Source: an uncultured Bryobacteraceae bacterium (lineage in GTDB: Bacteria > Acidobacteriota > Terriglobia > Bryobacterales > Bryobacteraceae). Taken from it: 64,000 bases of DNA. The notes below the pieces were generated by a model, which was given only the letters and a program-made list of their open reading frames with translations, searched no databases and was not told the origin of the DNA. The DNA lies in assembly GCA_937924525.1 (NCBI GenBank), contig CALDSU010000001.1, positions 186,001 through 250,000 on the forward strand, in the 5' to 3' direction. Below are positions 1-8,841 of the stretch, in pieces; the stretch's first letter is position 1, and each line of letters starts with the position of its first letter. Both the position numbers and the translations under genes were made by a program.

Positions 1-19
1 CACCCCCTTCGCCACCAAC

Positions 20-49
20 CCGGAAACTCTCCGTCTCCTGCGTTTCCGG
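20..49 (-). terminator. possible hairpin downstream of asnB-like gene
   Basis: An 8-bp inverted repeat (CCGGAAAC at 20-27 with GTTTCCGG at 42-49, 14-nt loop) lies just past the stop codon of the asparagine synthetase-like gene. It is not followed by a T-tract on the minus strand, so it may be a mere hairpin or a Rho-assisted stop. Confidence 0.3.
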
Positions 50-54
50 AAGGC

Positions 55-1989
55 CTACGGGTCGGGCGGCGCGGCGGCCCCTTGGCGGGCTAACTGGTCA
101 ATGAGGAGTTGCGTGGAAAGGACGCCGACGACGGCCATGTTGTCGGCCGCGCTCCATACGCCGCCGCGGCGCGCCTTGGCCGCCAGCGCCTCCACGGCGG
201 CCGGATGGAAGATGCCATCCTGCCGCACGCGGCCGGGGCTGAGCAACTCCTCTACATAATCCGGGGCGCGGGGACCGAAAAAGCAAGCTGCGTCCGGCGC
301 GCGATAAGGTTGTTTGCGGCGCGCAAGAATGGCGGGCGGCGCCAGCGCTTGCGCGCACTTCCTGAGCAAGTACTTCTCGTTGAGCACTTTCATCTTCCAG
401 ACCGCCGGCAGCCGCGCGGCGAATTCCACTACGCCTGGATCCAGGAAAGGAAACCGTCCCTCCACCGCATGGGCCATGGCGACCCGGTCTCCCTGCGACG
501 AAAGAATGTATCCGGGCAGCAGATAGCGAGCTTCCAGATACTGCGCGCGCGTGAATGCGTCCCAAGCGGCGTACGCGGGAGGAAGCAAGCCGCCCAGCAC
601 GGCGAGCGGATCGCGGCCTGCCAGTTCGGCTCTCACCTGGTCCGAGAACAGGGTCTTCAACCGCGCCGTCATCCGCCACCGCGGCAGGTGAGAAAAGAAG
701 AGGCTGTTCGCCTCTTCCGGCCGGAGGCGGTAGAACGCCTCCAAATAAGCCTGGGATTGGGCCTGAGTCCGCCTCTGGTAGGGATAGAGGCGGCGAAGCA
801 GCAGCGAACGGAAACGGGACCCCGGCTGGGCCGCCCAGAAGGAGCGGATCTTGACTTCCTTAAAGATGTCATAGCCGCCCAGCATCTCGTCGGCGCCTTC
901 GCCGGTGAGCACCACCTTGAAGCCGCGCCGGTGGACCAGGTCCGCCAGCAGGTACATGGGGGCCGGCGCCGTGCGCAACACCGGCTTCTCGGTGTGGCGA
1001 ATGACCGCCGGGAACACCTGGGCGATGTCGGCCGCGGTGCAGCGGAGTTCCTCATGCTCGGTTCCCAGCGAGTCGGCCGCGGCGCGCTGATACCGCCCTT
1101 CGTCCAGATCCTGCTGGTCGAATCGCACCGAGAACGTGCGGAGGCGCGCCACGCCCGTCTCCCGAATCAGACTCGCGATTACCGTCGAGTCCAGCCCTCC
1201 GCTCAAGTAGGCTCCCACCGGCACGTCGGCGCGCAACCGCAAGCGGGTCGCCTGCCGCAACAGCTCCAGCAGACGCCGGGCGGCGGTTTGCTCCGTATCC
1301 GTGGGCGCTTCGGCGCAGTAATGCAGATCCCAGTGCGTTTGCAGCCGCAGTTCTCCCGCCGTCCACCACGCCGAGCACCCGGGCGGAAGCTCGCGCACTC
1401 CCACAAACGCAGTGCGCGGGGGCAGGGTATGCCAGAAGGTGAAGATTTCGTCCAGGGCTTCCAGGTCCAGAGCGCGAGGGACGGCGGGATGGACAAAGAG
1501 CGCTTTGATCTCGGAAGCAAAGAGCAACATGCCCCCGAGCTGGATGTAATACAGCGGCCGCACGCCCAGCCGGTCGCGGGAAAGAAACAGCCGCCGCCCG
1601 CGCCGGTCCCAGATGGCGAACGCCCACTGGCCGTTCAGCCTCGAGACGCACTCCGCGCCGTATTGCTCGAACAGCCGGAGGACCACCTCCGTGTCGGATC
1701 GCGTGACGAACCGCTGTCCGCGCGCGCAGAGCTCCTCGCGCAGTTCCAGATAGTTGAACACTTCGCCGTTGAATACGATCCACAGCGAGCCATCTTCGGT
1801 CGCCATCGGCTGCCCCCCGCCCTCCAGGTCGATGACGCTGAGCCTGGCGTGTCCTAAGGCGGCGCAGGAATCCACGTAAACGCCCGAATCATCCGGTCCG
1901 CGGTGACGCAGGGCGTGAACCATACGCCGAACCAGCATTGCTCCCTCCCGAGGGGGCGATTCGGCTGCGTAACCGGCAATGCCACACAT
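55..1989 (-). CDS. asnB: asparagine synthetase (glutamine-hydrolysing)-like amidotransferase
   Basis: 644 aa, the usual size for the AsnB family. The start is placed at the ATG that leaves Cys2 (MCGIAGY) as the N-terminal glutaminase nucleophile; a longer reading would bury that cysteine. Residues 2 to about 200 form the class II glutaminase domain (RHRGPDD near 29, FNGEVFNY near 73), and SGGLDS at 263-268 is the ATP-pyrophosphatase loop of the synthetase domain. Family members make asparagine from aspartate and glutamine, but AsnB paralogues in polysaccharide loci often amidate uronic acids or other acidic groups. Its position beside an EPS operon makes a polymer-amidating role possible. It points away from the plus-strand beta-helix gene across a 556-bp gap, so it is probably transcribed separately from the main EPS operon. 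Confidence 0.9.
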   Translation of the reverse strand: MCGIAGYAAESPPREGAMLVRRMVHALRHRGPDDSGVYVDSCAALGHARLSVIDLEGGGQPMATEDGSLWIVFNGEVFNYLELREELCARGQRFVTRSDTEVVLRLFEQYGAECVSRLNGQWAFAIWDRRGRRLFLSRDRLGVRPLYYIQLGGMLLFASEIKALFVHPAVPRALDLEALDEIFTFWHTLPPRTAFVGVRELPPGCSAWWTAGELRLQTHWDLHYCAEAPTDTEQTAARRLLELLRQATRLRLRADVPVGAYLSGGLDSTVIASLIRETGVARLRTFSVRFDQQDLDEGRYQRAAADSLGTEHEELRCTAADIAQVFPAVIRHTEKPVLRTAPAPMYLLADLVHRRGFKVVLTGEGADEMLGGYDIFKEVKIRSFWAAQPGSRFRSLLLRRLYPYQRRTQAQSQAYLEAFYRLRPEEANSLFFSHLPRWRMTARLKTLFSDQVRAELAGRDPLAVLGGLLPPAYAAWDAFTRAQYLEARYLLPGYILSSQGDRVAMAHAVEGRFPFLDPGVVEFAARLPAVWKMKVLNEKYLLRKCAQALAPPAILARRKQPYRAPDAACFFGPRAPDYVEELLSPGRVRQDGIFHPAAVEALAAKARRGGVWSAADNMAVVGVLSTQLLIDQLARQGAAAPPDP

Positions 1990-2285
1990 AGATGGTCCAA
2001 AGTTCAGGCTTGAGAGCGGTTGGCTCGCCGCGGCGTGCGCGCGGTGTGTACGGGGAGGTTCCTGAACGTGCCCGCACAAACCATACTTAGGACATCTCCC
2101 AAAAACACCCTAGAGCGGCCTAAGGTGCAAAGCTTACTACCATCCCTCTTCCTGATCTGTTCGTTATTTGATCGCCTTTGTTTGCCTTATCCGACCATGC
2201 TTGATCGCTCTATTCTACTCGCCAACTCGACCTAGCCGGGATGCATCGGGCGGCTGCTAGTACTATGGCCTCGTCGAAAGCCCCG

Positions 2286-2315
2286 TTAGCAGTACGACTA
2301 GTACCTTCCGATAAT
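2286..2315 (+). promoter_or_regulatory. candidate sigma70-type promoter for beta-helix gene
   Basis: TTAGCA (2286-2291, 4/6 to consensus), an 18-bp spacer, then GATAAT (2310-2315, 5/6). It would give a leader of roughly 225 nt ahead of the GTG at 2546. Found by eye only. Confidence 0.35.
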
Positions 2316-2529
2316 GAGGGGCAGTCCATGGGAACGGCAGCAGCCAACGCACAACTCTTCCTTGCGATTCCGCCAGGCGCGCGTTCTTTTGGAATCAACA
2401 GATCGAAGAGAAGAGACACGGCAAGGCCTTTTGGGCGGCACCCGGAAGGGCTCCGCATTCTGGCGTTGTGGTGTCCCGCCACACCCGCGGAAGCGCATCC
2501 GGCGATCCAGCGGGCGGCGATCCATTGCC

Positions 2530-2535
2530 AAGGAG
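2530..2535 (+). promoter_or_regulatory. Shine-Dalgarno site fixing the GTG start at 2546
   Basis: AAGGAG lies 10 nt before the GTG at 2546. It supports that codon over an upstream in-frame ATG at 2468, which would add 26 residues unlike a signal peptide. Confidence 0.7.
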
Positions 2536-2545
2536 TATCCAAACC

Positions 2546-5500
2546 GTGAAATCATTGCAAAGTCCCCCCCTCTTTCAGGCAGCCATCGCATGGGCGAGGG
2601 GCGGCTGGAAAAGAGCCGGCATCGGCGTACTTGCCGCCATCTTGCTCCCCGTCCTCGGCCAGGCGGCGTCGCCAGTTCTGTATTTCTCCGACCTTGACTG
2701 GGGTCCCAAATCGGGTTGGGAAGGTTCGGCCACCCGAGGCGCCGCCGTCACGGTGTGGGGACAAAACCTCGGGACGGTGCGCGGCTCGAGCTACATTACC
2801 GTCAACGGTGCGGCGCTGACCTCCGACGCCGACTACGCCGAGTGGGGCGCCACGGGCCCCGCCCGCGGCTTGAGCCGCATCACTTTTTGGATTAACGCGA
2901 TGGCGCAGGACGGACCGGGCGTCATCACGGTTACGGTGAACGGCCAGACTTCGAACGCCTTGCCGTTCACGGTGGCCCCCGGCGTCATTTATTTCGTCTC
3001 GCCGGCAGGGAGCAACGCCAACAACGGTCTGCGCGCCTCGACGCAGAGCGCTGGCAACGGCCCGTTTCGGGACCTGTTTATGTTTAACCCCGGCCTGGAC
3101 GCGATGCACTCGGCGGCCAACCGCAACCCCTCCGGGGATGGCCAATACATTGTGTACGTCCGGGCGGGAACCTATACGACGCTGGACGTGGACGGAGCTT
3201 TCCTCGCGCTGCGGGGTCCCTATGGCGGCCCCACGCGGCGCAAGGCGCTGGTCGGCTACCCGGGGGAAACGCCCCTGCTGAACGCCGCGGCCGCAAACCG
3301 CGGCGTGGTGTGGCCGGCCAACTACAGCCCCTATGGCCGACTGAGCTATTTCACCTTCGCCAAGTTGAATATCGTCAATGGCACATGGGCGTACGGGCTG
3401 TGGGGCGATCACAACCGGGTGGTTGGCAACTCCATGCGGGATATGCTGGCGAACGCGTGGACCGGCGTCGTGATGGTGGACAATTCGCAGTATTCCAAGA
3501 TTTATGGAAACCTGTTTGAGCGCTGCGGCTACGATTCCTACAAACACAATATCTACATCAAAACGCACCGTGACTACGTCGCCGGCGATCAGAGCGTAGA
3601 CTACACCGACATTGGCTGGAACGAGTTCGCCGAAGCCTGGGCCGGAAGCGATGCGCGCGGCGGCGTCATTTTCGTCTCCCGCGAGGGCGGCGCCACGGGC
3701 AAGTACACAGGCAACACCACCATTCACAACAACTACTTCCGCGATGGAAATATGGACTTTATCTACGTCGGGGACAGCACCCCCATTGGGGATGTCACGG
3801 TGTACAACAACGTTTTCCGGGGCGGCACCAGCATCAACGGCGGGATTACGCTTTACGCGGGGACAACCAACGCGTTCTTCTACCACAACACGTTTTACGA
3901 GACCGGCGCGGCCAACCAGCCGATGATTTGGGCGACGGGCACTGCCCGGGCGGTCTTCAAGAACAACATTTGGCATTCCCGGTCCGGCCAGCGCTTCTTT
4001 CTGCTCGAATCCTGGCAAGGCGCCACCATCAACTCGGAGCGGGATTTGTTCTTCAATCCGGGCGGTTCGACCACGCCGCCATCGGGCACTAATGTCACGG
4101 TAACGGGAGCGGTCACCGCAAACCCGATGTTTGTGAACCCGTCCGCCAACGACTATCGCTTGCTTCCTGGCAGTCCGGCGATGGATGCCGGGACCGCGGC
4201 GGTGGCCGGAGTGGTGTCCCGGGATTATGACGGCAACCCGCGCCCTCAGGGTGGGACGCCCGATATCGGCGCCTTCGAGTTCCTGAGCGGCACGCCGGCC
4301 GTGGTTGTCGCCGTCGTTCCTTCCTCGGTGAGTTTGCAGGGCGGTGGTTCCCAGCAATTCACTGCTTCGGTGAGCGGGGCGAGCAATCCTGCCGTCAGTT
4401 GGTCGATGAACCCCATCCTTGGCACGTTGAACAACGGCCTGTACACGGCGCCCCTGACCGTCGCGAGCGCGCAGACAGTAACGATCACCGCCACATCCCT
4501 AGCCGACCCAAGCCGAGCGGCCAGCGCCGTGGTCAACTTGATTCCTCCGCCGCAGATCAGCGTCAGCGTAAGCCCGGCCAGCGTCAGCCTGGGCCAAGGG
4601 CAAAGCCAGCAGTTCGCCGCGACGGTGGCCGGCGCGACGAACACCGCCGTCACCTGGTCGCTGAGCGCGCCGGTGGGCACGGTCTCCGCCAGCGGCTGGT
4701 ACACTGCGCCGGCGACGATCTCCGCGCAGCAGACGGTGCAACTGATCGCCACCTCGGTGGCGGACAGCGCCAAGTCGGCGGTCGCGGTCATTACTTTGAT
4801 TCCGCCGGCTCCGCCGGTTTCGGTTAGTGTGAGCCCGGCCAGCGTCAGCCTGGGCCAAGGGCAAAGCCAGCTGTTCGCCGCGACGGTGGCCGGCGCGACG
4901 AACACTGCCGTCACCTGGTCGCTGAGCGCGCCGGTGGGCACGGTCTCCGCCAGCGGGTGGTACAGCGCGCCGGCGACGATCTCCGCGCAGCAGACGGTGC
5001 AGGTCATCGCGACGTCCGTAGCGGATCCGAGCCGCAGAGCGTCCGCGGCCATCACCCTGACGCCGCCTCCGCCCGCGATCGCAGTGACCGTCACTCCTGC
5101 CTCGGTCACTTTGCAGCCAGGCCAAACCGCGCAATTTTCCGCGAACGTGCCGGTCACCTGGTCGCTGAGCGCGCCGGTGGGCTCGATTTCCGCCACGGGG
5201 TTGTACACCGCGCCGGCCGCCTCGCAAACTTCGCTCACCAGTTCGGCCACTTCGCAAACCGTACTGGTCGTCGCCCGCTCCACGGGGGATCCCAGTCTCT
5301 CCGCTACCGCGAGAGTGGAGTTGCTGCCGCAAGCGGCGCCTTATCGCGTTTCCTGGACGCGGATCAGCAACCGGCAAGTCCGCGTGGACTGGGTCGCGCC
5401 CGCGGGCCGGCCGGCAAAAGACTACCTGGCGCTTACCGGGTACGGCTCGCCGCACTGGTGGTGCCTCTGGGAGCGGACTACGGGCGGGAAAACCGAAGGC

Positions 5501-5893
5501 AGCTTCACTCTGGATCTGCCCACGAATATCGGGCTGTGGGAGTTCCGCTACTATCTGGCCGGCGGCAGCTATCAGTTGGCCGCGCGCAGCGCGCCTCTGG
5601 CGGTCAACACCAAGAGTTTTGGCGTGACGGCGGGACAAACGTCCGTCACGGCGAGAGGCGTGTTGACGGTGACCTTCACCGCGCCTCCGGGCCGTCCCAC
5701 CGGATGGGCGGACATCGTGGGCCTCTATCGGACGGACGCGGCCAACGATGCGCCCGTATGGCGGGAGTACACGCGCGGCGCCACGCAAGGGACGTTCACT
5801 TTGGCGGCGCCGGTAACGGCCGGAACGTATGAGTTCCGCTATGTGATCGACCGGACAGCGGCGGCGGTCAGTCTGCCGGTCAGCGTGCGGTAG
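2546..5893 (+). CDS. secreted right-handed beta-helix protein with Ig-like repeats
   Basis: 1115 aa. An N-terminal signal segment (about residues 1-42, basic stretch then hydrophobic VLAAILLPVLG) is followed by an IPT/TIG-like domain (about 45-140), and then a region starting IYFVSPAGSNANNG that reads as a parallel beta-helix (about 145-590, many NN and GNxF turns). Four BIG2-like Ig modules follow (about 590-930), two of them nearly identical. The C-terminus has two copies of an approximately 90-residue module with W/F-RY motifs (DYLALTGY and GWADIVGLY). Beta-helix proteins of EPS loci are often lyases or epimerases, but no catalytic residue could be assigned, so the substrate is unknown. 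Its N-terminal half resembles the product at 9581-11917. It ends at a strong intrinsic terminator facing the EPS operon. Confidence 0.8.
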   Translation: MKSLQSPPLFQAAIAWARGGWKRAGIGVLAAILLPVLGQAASPVLYFSDLDWGPKSGWEGSATRGAAVTVWGQNLGTVRGSSYITVNGAALTSDADYAEWGATGPARGLSRITFWINAMAQDGPGVITVTVNGQTSNALPFTVAPGVIYFVSPAGSNANNGLRASTQSAGNGPFRDLFMFNPGLDAMHSAANRNPSGDGQYIVYVRAGTYTTLDVDGAFLALRGPYGGPTRRKALVGYPGETPLLNAAAANRGVVWPANYSPYGRLSYFTFAKLNIVNGTWAYGLWGDHNRVVGNSMRDMLANAWTGVVMVDNSQYSKIYGNLFERCGYDSYKHNIYIKTHRDYVAGDQSVDYTDIGWNEFAEAWAGSDARGGVIFVSREGGATGKYTGNTTIHNNYFRDGNMDFIYVGDSTPIGDVTVYNNVFRGGTSINGGITLYAGTTNAFFYHNTFYETGAANQPMIWATGTARAVFKNNIWHSRSGQRFFLLESWQGATINSERDLFFNPGGSTTPPSGTNVTVTGAVTANPMFVNPSANDYRLLPGSPAMDAGTAAVAGVVSRDYDGNPRPQGGTPDIGAFEFLSGTPAVVVAVVPSSVSLQGGGSQQFTASVSGASNPAVSWSMNPILGTLNNGLYTAPLTVASAQTVTITATSLADPSRAASAVVNLIPPPQISVSVSPASVSLGQGQSQQFAATVAGATNTAVTWSLSAPVGTVSASGWYTAPATISAQQTVQLIATSVADSAKSAVAVITLIPPAPPVSVSVSPASVSLGQGQSQLFAATVAGATNTAVTWSLSAPVGTVSASGWYSAPATISAQQTVQVIATSVADPSRRASAAITLTPPPPAIAVTVTPASVTLQPGQTAQFSANVPVTWSLSAPVGSISATGLYTAPAASQTSLTSSATSQTVLVVARSTGDPSLSATARVELLPQAAPYRVSWTRISNRQVRVDWVAPAGRPAKDYLALTGYGSPHWWCLWERTTGGKTEGSFTLDLPTNIGLWEFRYYLAGGSYQLAARSAPLAVNTKSFGVTAGQTSVTARGVLTVTFTAPPGRPTGWADIVGLYRTDAANDAPVWREYTRGATQGTFTLAAPVTAGTYEFRYVIDRTAAAVSLPVSVR
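4571..4740 (+). repeat. near-identical Ig-module repeat, copy 1
   Basis: First copy of a segment of about 170 bp repeated 261 bp (87 codons) downstream at 4832. It lies inside the beta-helix gene and encodes a BIG2-like module (SVSPASVSLGQGQSQ...). Only a few bases differ between copies, so duplication or homogenisation is recent. Confidence 0.85.
4832..5001 (+). repeat. near-identical Ig-module repeat, copy 2
   Basis: Second copy of the segment at 4571-4740, in the same frame. Flanking modules on both sides are related but much more diverged. Confidence 0.85.
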
Positions 5894-5908
5894 ACGCATT
5901 TGCTTGAG

Positions 5909-5953
5909 GCGGGAAACCGTGCCGTTTCGCCGGTCCGGTTTCCCGCTTTTCTT
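5909..5953 (+). terminator. Rho-independent terminator of the beta-helix gene
   Basis: Perfect 10-bp stem GCGGGAAACC (5909-5918) with GGTTTCCCGC (5937-5946), 18-nt loop, followed at once by TTTTCTTT. It starts 15 nt after the plus-strand stop codon and separates that gene from the converging EPS operon. Confidence 0.85.
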
Positions 5954-5967
5954 TGTGGCCGGCACGT

Positions 5968-8841
5968 TCATAACCGGAAGGCCTCGATGGCCAAAGGGTC
6001 CAGCGCGACGCGCAGGAACCGGGGTGTGGCGGGCTGGTCCGCAAGGTGGAGCAGCCGCAGGAAGAACGCCTCGGCGGGACCGTTCGGATGCCGCAGCGGA
6101 AGGCACTTCGAACAGGACGCGCCTTGGGGATGCACAATGCGCCTGACGATTTCATGAAGGCCGGGCTGCCAGGCTCGGGTGGCGATGTGGCAGCCCAGCC
6201 GGCGGGCGGCCTCCGGGCAAGAGACTTGAGCCGGCGCGAACGCCCGGTTCGCAGCCTGAAACATAGGCAAGTCTGCTTCCGTATCTCCCACGGCAATCGT
6301 TTCCAGGTGCGACCGTCCGGCCACCTGGAGGAGCGCGCGGAGCCCCTGGCCTTTGTCGGAGTCCACCGCGGTGATGGTGGAATCGGTAAAGGTCTGGTGC
6401 AGTTGGAGACCGTGCAACCCCAGCCGGTGCAGCAGACCGCGCACCAGCGTCTCCGGCAGCGGCACGGGAACCCCGCGCGCGAACGTATAGGCGCGGACAC
6501 AGAAGCGGCAGCCCTCATGGCAAAACACGCCGGGCAGGCCGGCGAGTTCGGCGCGCAGGCGTTCCAACTGCCGGAGGGAGGAGTCGCTCAACAGCACGCG
6601 CTCGCGGCCGCTGATCGCGTCCCAAACGTAGGCGCCATATTCGGCGACGCCTCCGGCGCAGCCGTAGATATCGCAGTAGGCGCGCATCTCGGCGGCGGGC
6701 CGGGCGGTATTGAGGGCGATGGTGAAACCGTGGGAGCGGAGCAGCGAGATGGCTCGAATCCCGGCGGCCGTCGTCGAGGGAAACCCAAAGACTTGCTTGT
6801 CCAGCACGCCATCCACGTCGAGCATGACGACGGGAGCGCGCCAGGCAACCAGAGGCGCGGGCTGCGCGACGCGGGCGCAGAAGCGCGCGGTGCGCAACGT
6901 GAGGAACTCGGCGGCGTCACGGTAGCGCTGGTGGTAACGCGTGTGGCGGACGGACTGGGCCGCGTCCCGCAAACCGTCGGCCGCCCTGGCCATGGCCCAC
7001 GTCCCGGAGAGGAGCTGATAAAGGAGCAGGCGCCGGGAAACGTCCGTATCGCCGGAGGCGCGGGCATAGGCCGTCACCATCGCTTCTTCCTGTTCCTCCG
7101 TCAGCCGGCACGTCAGCGCCGCCTCCGCCAGGTCGTACGCCGGGTCGGTGACGTTGAGCTGGTGTTTGCCCATGCCGTGGTGTTCGAAGTCGGTCTTGAG
7201 CCAATGTCCGTCGCGGGCGATCCATTCCTCGGGGCGCATCTTGCCGTCCAGCAGCGCCGGGCGTGCGCAGGCCAACAGCCGGCTGAGCCGGACTCTCAGA
7301 CGCGGGCGGGCCAGCACCGCGGCGACTTTGTTCCCGTAAGCGCCGCTCAGCACCGCCGCCAGTTCCTCGACTCCGCGATGCTGGCCTGCCCGGGCGAGCG
7401 GCGGCGTCGGGTCAAGCGGCAAGGCCAGCGTGCTGGCGCGCGCCGCCACGTACGTCGCGGCGGCCGCGGCCAAACTCTCCCGTGGTTCCTCTGTTTGGCC
7501 GCCCAGGGGATCGACCCACTCCTCCAGGAGAACGCCATCGCGCAGGCTGAGCACGTGGGGCACGCAGGACGCCAGACGGGTGCCGGCGAGGAACGCGTGG
7601 TAGCTCAGCCAGCCCCACCCGACGCTCTTGGCCAAGACGCGGAACGGGGCGGCAGCTCCCGGCGTGGTCACTGCAAACACCCGCTTTAGCCGCGCGTGAA
7701 ATCCTGGCTCCTGCGAGGCTGCCAGTTCCGCATCGCGGTCGAGCGCCGGCGCGACTTGGCACGGCGCGCCGTCCAGCAAGGCGGCGAGCCGCTCGCGGAT
7801 GGCCTCCGGACGAAGCAAAGAGACCTTGTGCCACTCTCCGGGTTCCAGGGTCACGCTGCGAACCGCGGCCAGGATGCCGCCGGCCGCTCCTTGGCGCCAG
7901 TCGCGCCGGTAGGGGTGGACCGGAAAGAGCGCCACGATGTCCTCCACGCCAAAGCCCGCGCGGCGCAGGAGGTCGATTCCGCGCGCCACGGTGTCCGCTG
8001 AGTACACCGGTTCGTCCACCAGGAGGGCGAGCGCCCCACGTCCCTGCATCCGCCGCAGCCAGCGTTCCTCCCGCGCGGAAACGCCTGCTTTCGGGCGCAG
8101 GGTAAGCGCATGGACTTCCGAGAACCCCGCGCGGAGCAGACAGGAGCGGACCAGCGGCGCGAAGTACGCTCCCGCAGTGCGCAGACCAGCGACCAGCACC
8201 GGACGACGGGGTCCAGAATACGCGGCGATGAATTTGCGGGCGAGCGTCCACGCATCGTGCGGCGTCAGGTCTTGCGAACGGAAGGCGGCGGGGACGCGCG
8301 CCCGCCACGCCAGCAGCGTCGGCGGGAGCCGTTGCGCGAGCAGATCGCGGAGGGGCGCGCCAGCCTCCGGTCCGGCGGCGCGCGCCGCCGGCGGGGCGGC
8401 GAACGGCGTCAGCGCCTCCTCCCATTGGTCGCGCCACCGCGCCACGCGCCGCCAGCGAAGGTCCCGGAGGAGCGCCGCGCCGCGGCAGAACCGGTCCAGC
8501 GGACCGGCAGCCAAACGTGCGGAGCGAAACACCCGCGCTGCGCGCAAGAAGTCGTACCGCGGGCCCAACAGGAACTCGTCCGTGGCTTCGGCGATCAGGC
8601 AAGCGAGCAGGAAAATGTTCTGCCGCACCTGCTCGCCCTGCCAGTCTTCGAGCGGCTCGCCCAGGCGGCGGAGTTCCTGACGCAGGAAGGCGATGGCCTC
8701 TCCCACCGAAGGAAACGCGTTCAGGCACCAGGGGTAGCTTCCGTAGAATTCAGCCTCGGCGGCGGGCGGCGTCAGAGCCGCCGTGGCGGGCCTGCTTAAG
8801 GCGTTCGCGACGCAGTCTGCAACGTGGTTGGCGCTTGGCAT
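5968..8841 (-). CDS. PRTase-like / APH-kinase-like / HAD phosphatase fusion protein
   Basis: 957 aa, not recognised as a named family. Residues 1-200 have no clear domain. Residues about 212-310 look like a type I phosphoribosyltransferase core: strand VLVAGL, then LLVDEPVYSADT (273-284) in place of the PRPP loop. Residues about 380-640 resemble an aminoglycoside/choline-kinase fold: a beta-3-like Lys (LAKS, 402-405), KTDFEHHG (549-556) like the DFG position, and DPAYDLAEA (566-574). Residues 668-900 are a Cof-like HAD phosphatase: DVDG (675-678), Thr712, Lys830, GDTEAD (852-857). The ATG at 8841 is preferred to a TTG two codons upstream; neither has a good ribosome site, and the gene overlaps the methyltransferase by 46 nt, suggesting coupling. 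It is the last gene of the EPS operon. It may build or recycle a phosphorylated sugar or nucleotide-like group; this is inference. Confidence 0.7.
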   Translation of the reverse strand: MPSANHVADCVANALSRPATAALTPPAAEAEFYGSYPWCLNAFPSVGEAIAFLRQELRRLGEPLEDWQGEQVRQNIFLLACLIAEATDEFLLGPRYDFLRAARVFRSARLAAGPLDRFCRGAALLRDLRWRRVARWRDQWEEALTPFAAPPAARAAGPEAGAPLRDLLAQRLPPTLLAWRARVPAAFRSQDLTPHDAWTLARKFIAAYSGPRRPVLVAGLRTAGAYFAPLVRSCLLRAGFSEVHALTLRPKAGVSAREERWLRRMQGRGALALLVDEPVYSADTVARGIDLLRRAGFGVEDIVALFPVHPYRRDWRQGAAGGILAAVRSVTLEPGEWHKVSLLRPEAIRERLAALLDGAPCQVAPALDRDAELAASQEPGFHARLKRVFAVTTPGAAAPFRVLAKSVGWGWLSYHAFLAGTRLASCVPHVLSLRDGVLLEEWVDPLGGQTEEPRESLAAAAATYVAARASTLALPLDPTPPLARAGQHRGVEELAAVLSGAYGNKVAAVLARPRLRVRLSRLLACARPALLDGKMRPEEWIARDGHWLKTDFEHHGMGKHQLNVTDPAYDLAEAALTCRLTEEQEEAMVTAYARASGDTDVSRRLLLYQLLSGTWAMARAADGLRDAAQSVRHTRYHQRYRDAAEFLTLRTARFCARVAQPAPLVAWRAPVVMLDVDGVLDKQVFGFPSTTAAGIRAISLLRSHGFTIALNTARPAAEMRAYCDIYGCAGGVAEYGAYVWDAISGRERVLLSDSSLRQLERLRAELAGLPGVFCHEGCRFCVRAYTFARGVPVPLPETLVRGLLHRLGLHGLQLHQTFTDSTITAVDSDKGQGLRALLQVAGRSHLETIAVGDTEADLPMFQAANRAFAPAQVSCPEAARRLGCHIATRAWQPGLHEIVRRIVHPQGASCSKCLPLRHPNGPAEAFFLRLLHLADQPATPRFLRVALDPLAIEAFRL

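Larger units (their letters stand above)
1990..2545. other. 556-bp divergent intergenic region
   Basis: This gap separates the asparagine synthetase-like gene (minus) from the beta-helix gene (plus). It has lower GC than its surroundings. No convincing ORF, tRNA or terminator was seen. One plausible plus-strand promoter lies at 2286-2315; no equally good minus-strand promoter was found for the amidotransferase. Confidence 0.6.

Noticed and set aside
109-1857. Long plus-strand open frame opposite the asparagine synthetase-like gene
   Set aside because: Composition is Arg/Gln/Pro-rich without domains, and the opposite strand carries intact AsnB motifs; a by-product of high GC.
4571-5001. CRISPR-like or intergenic repeat
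   Set aside because: The repeat is in frame inside a gene, 261 bp in period, and encodes an Ig-like module.
4499-6106. Long minus-strand open frame over the Ig repeats and terminator
   Set aside because: Low-complexity Arg-rich product. It runs through the terminator and mirrors the repeats of the real plus-strand gene.
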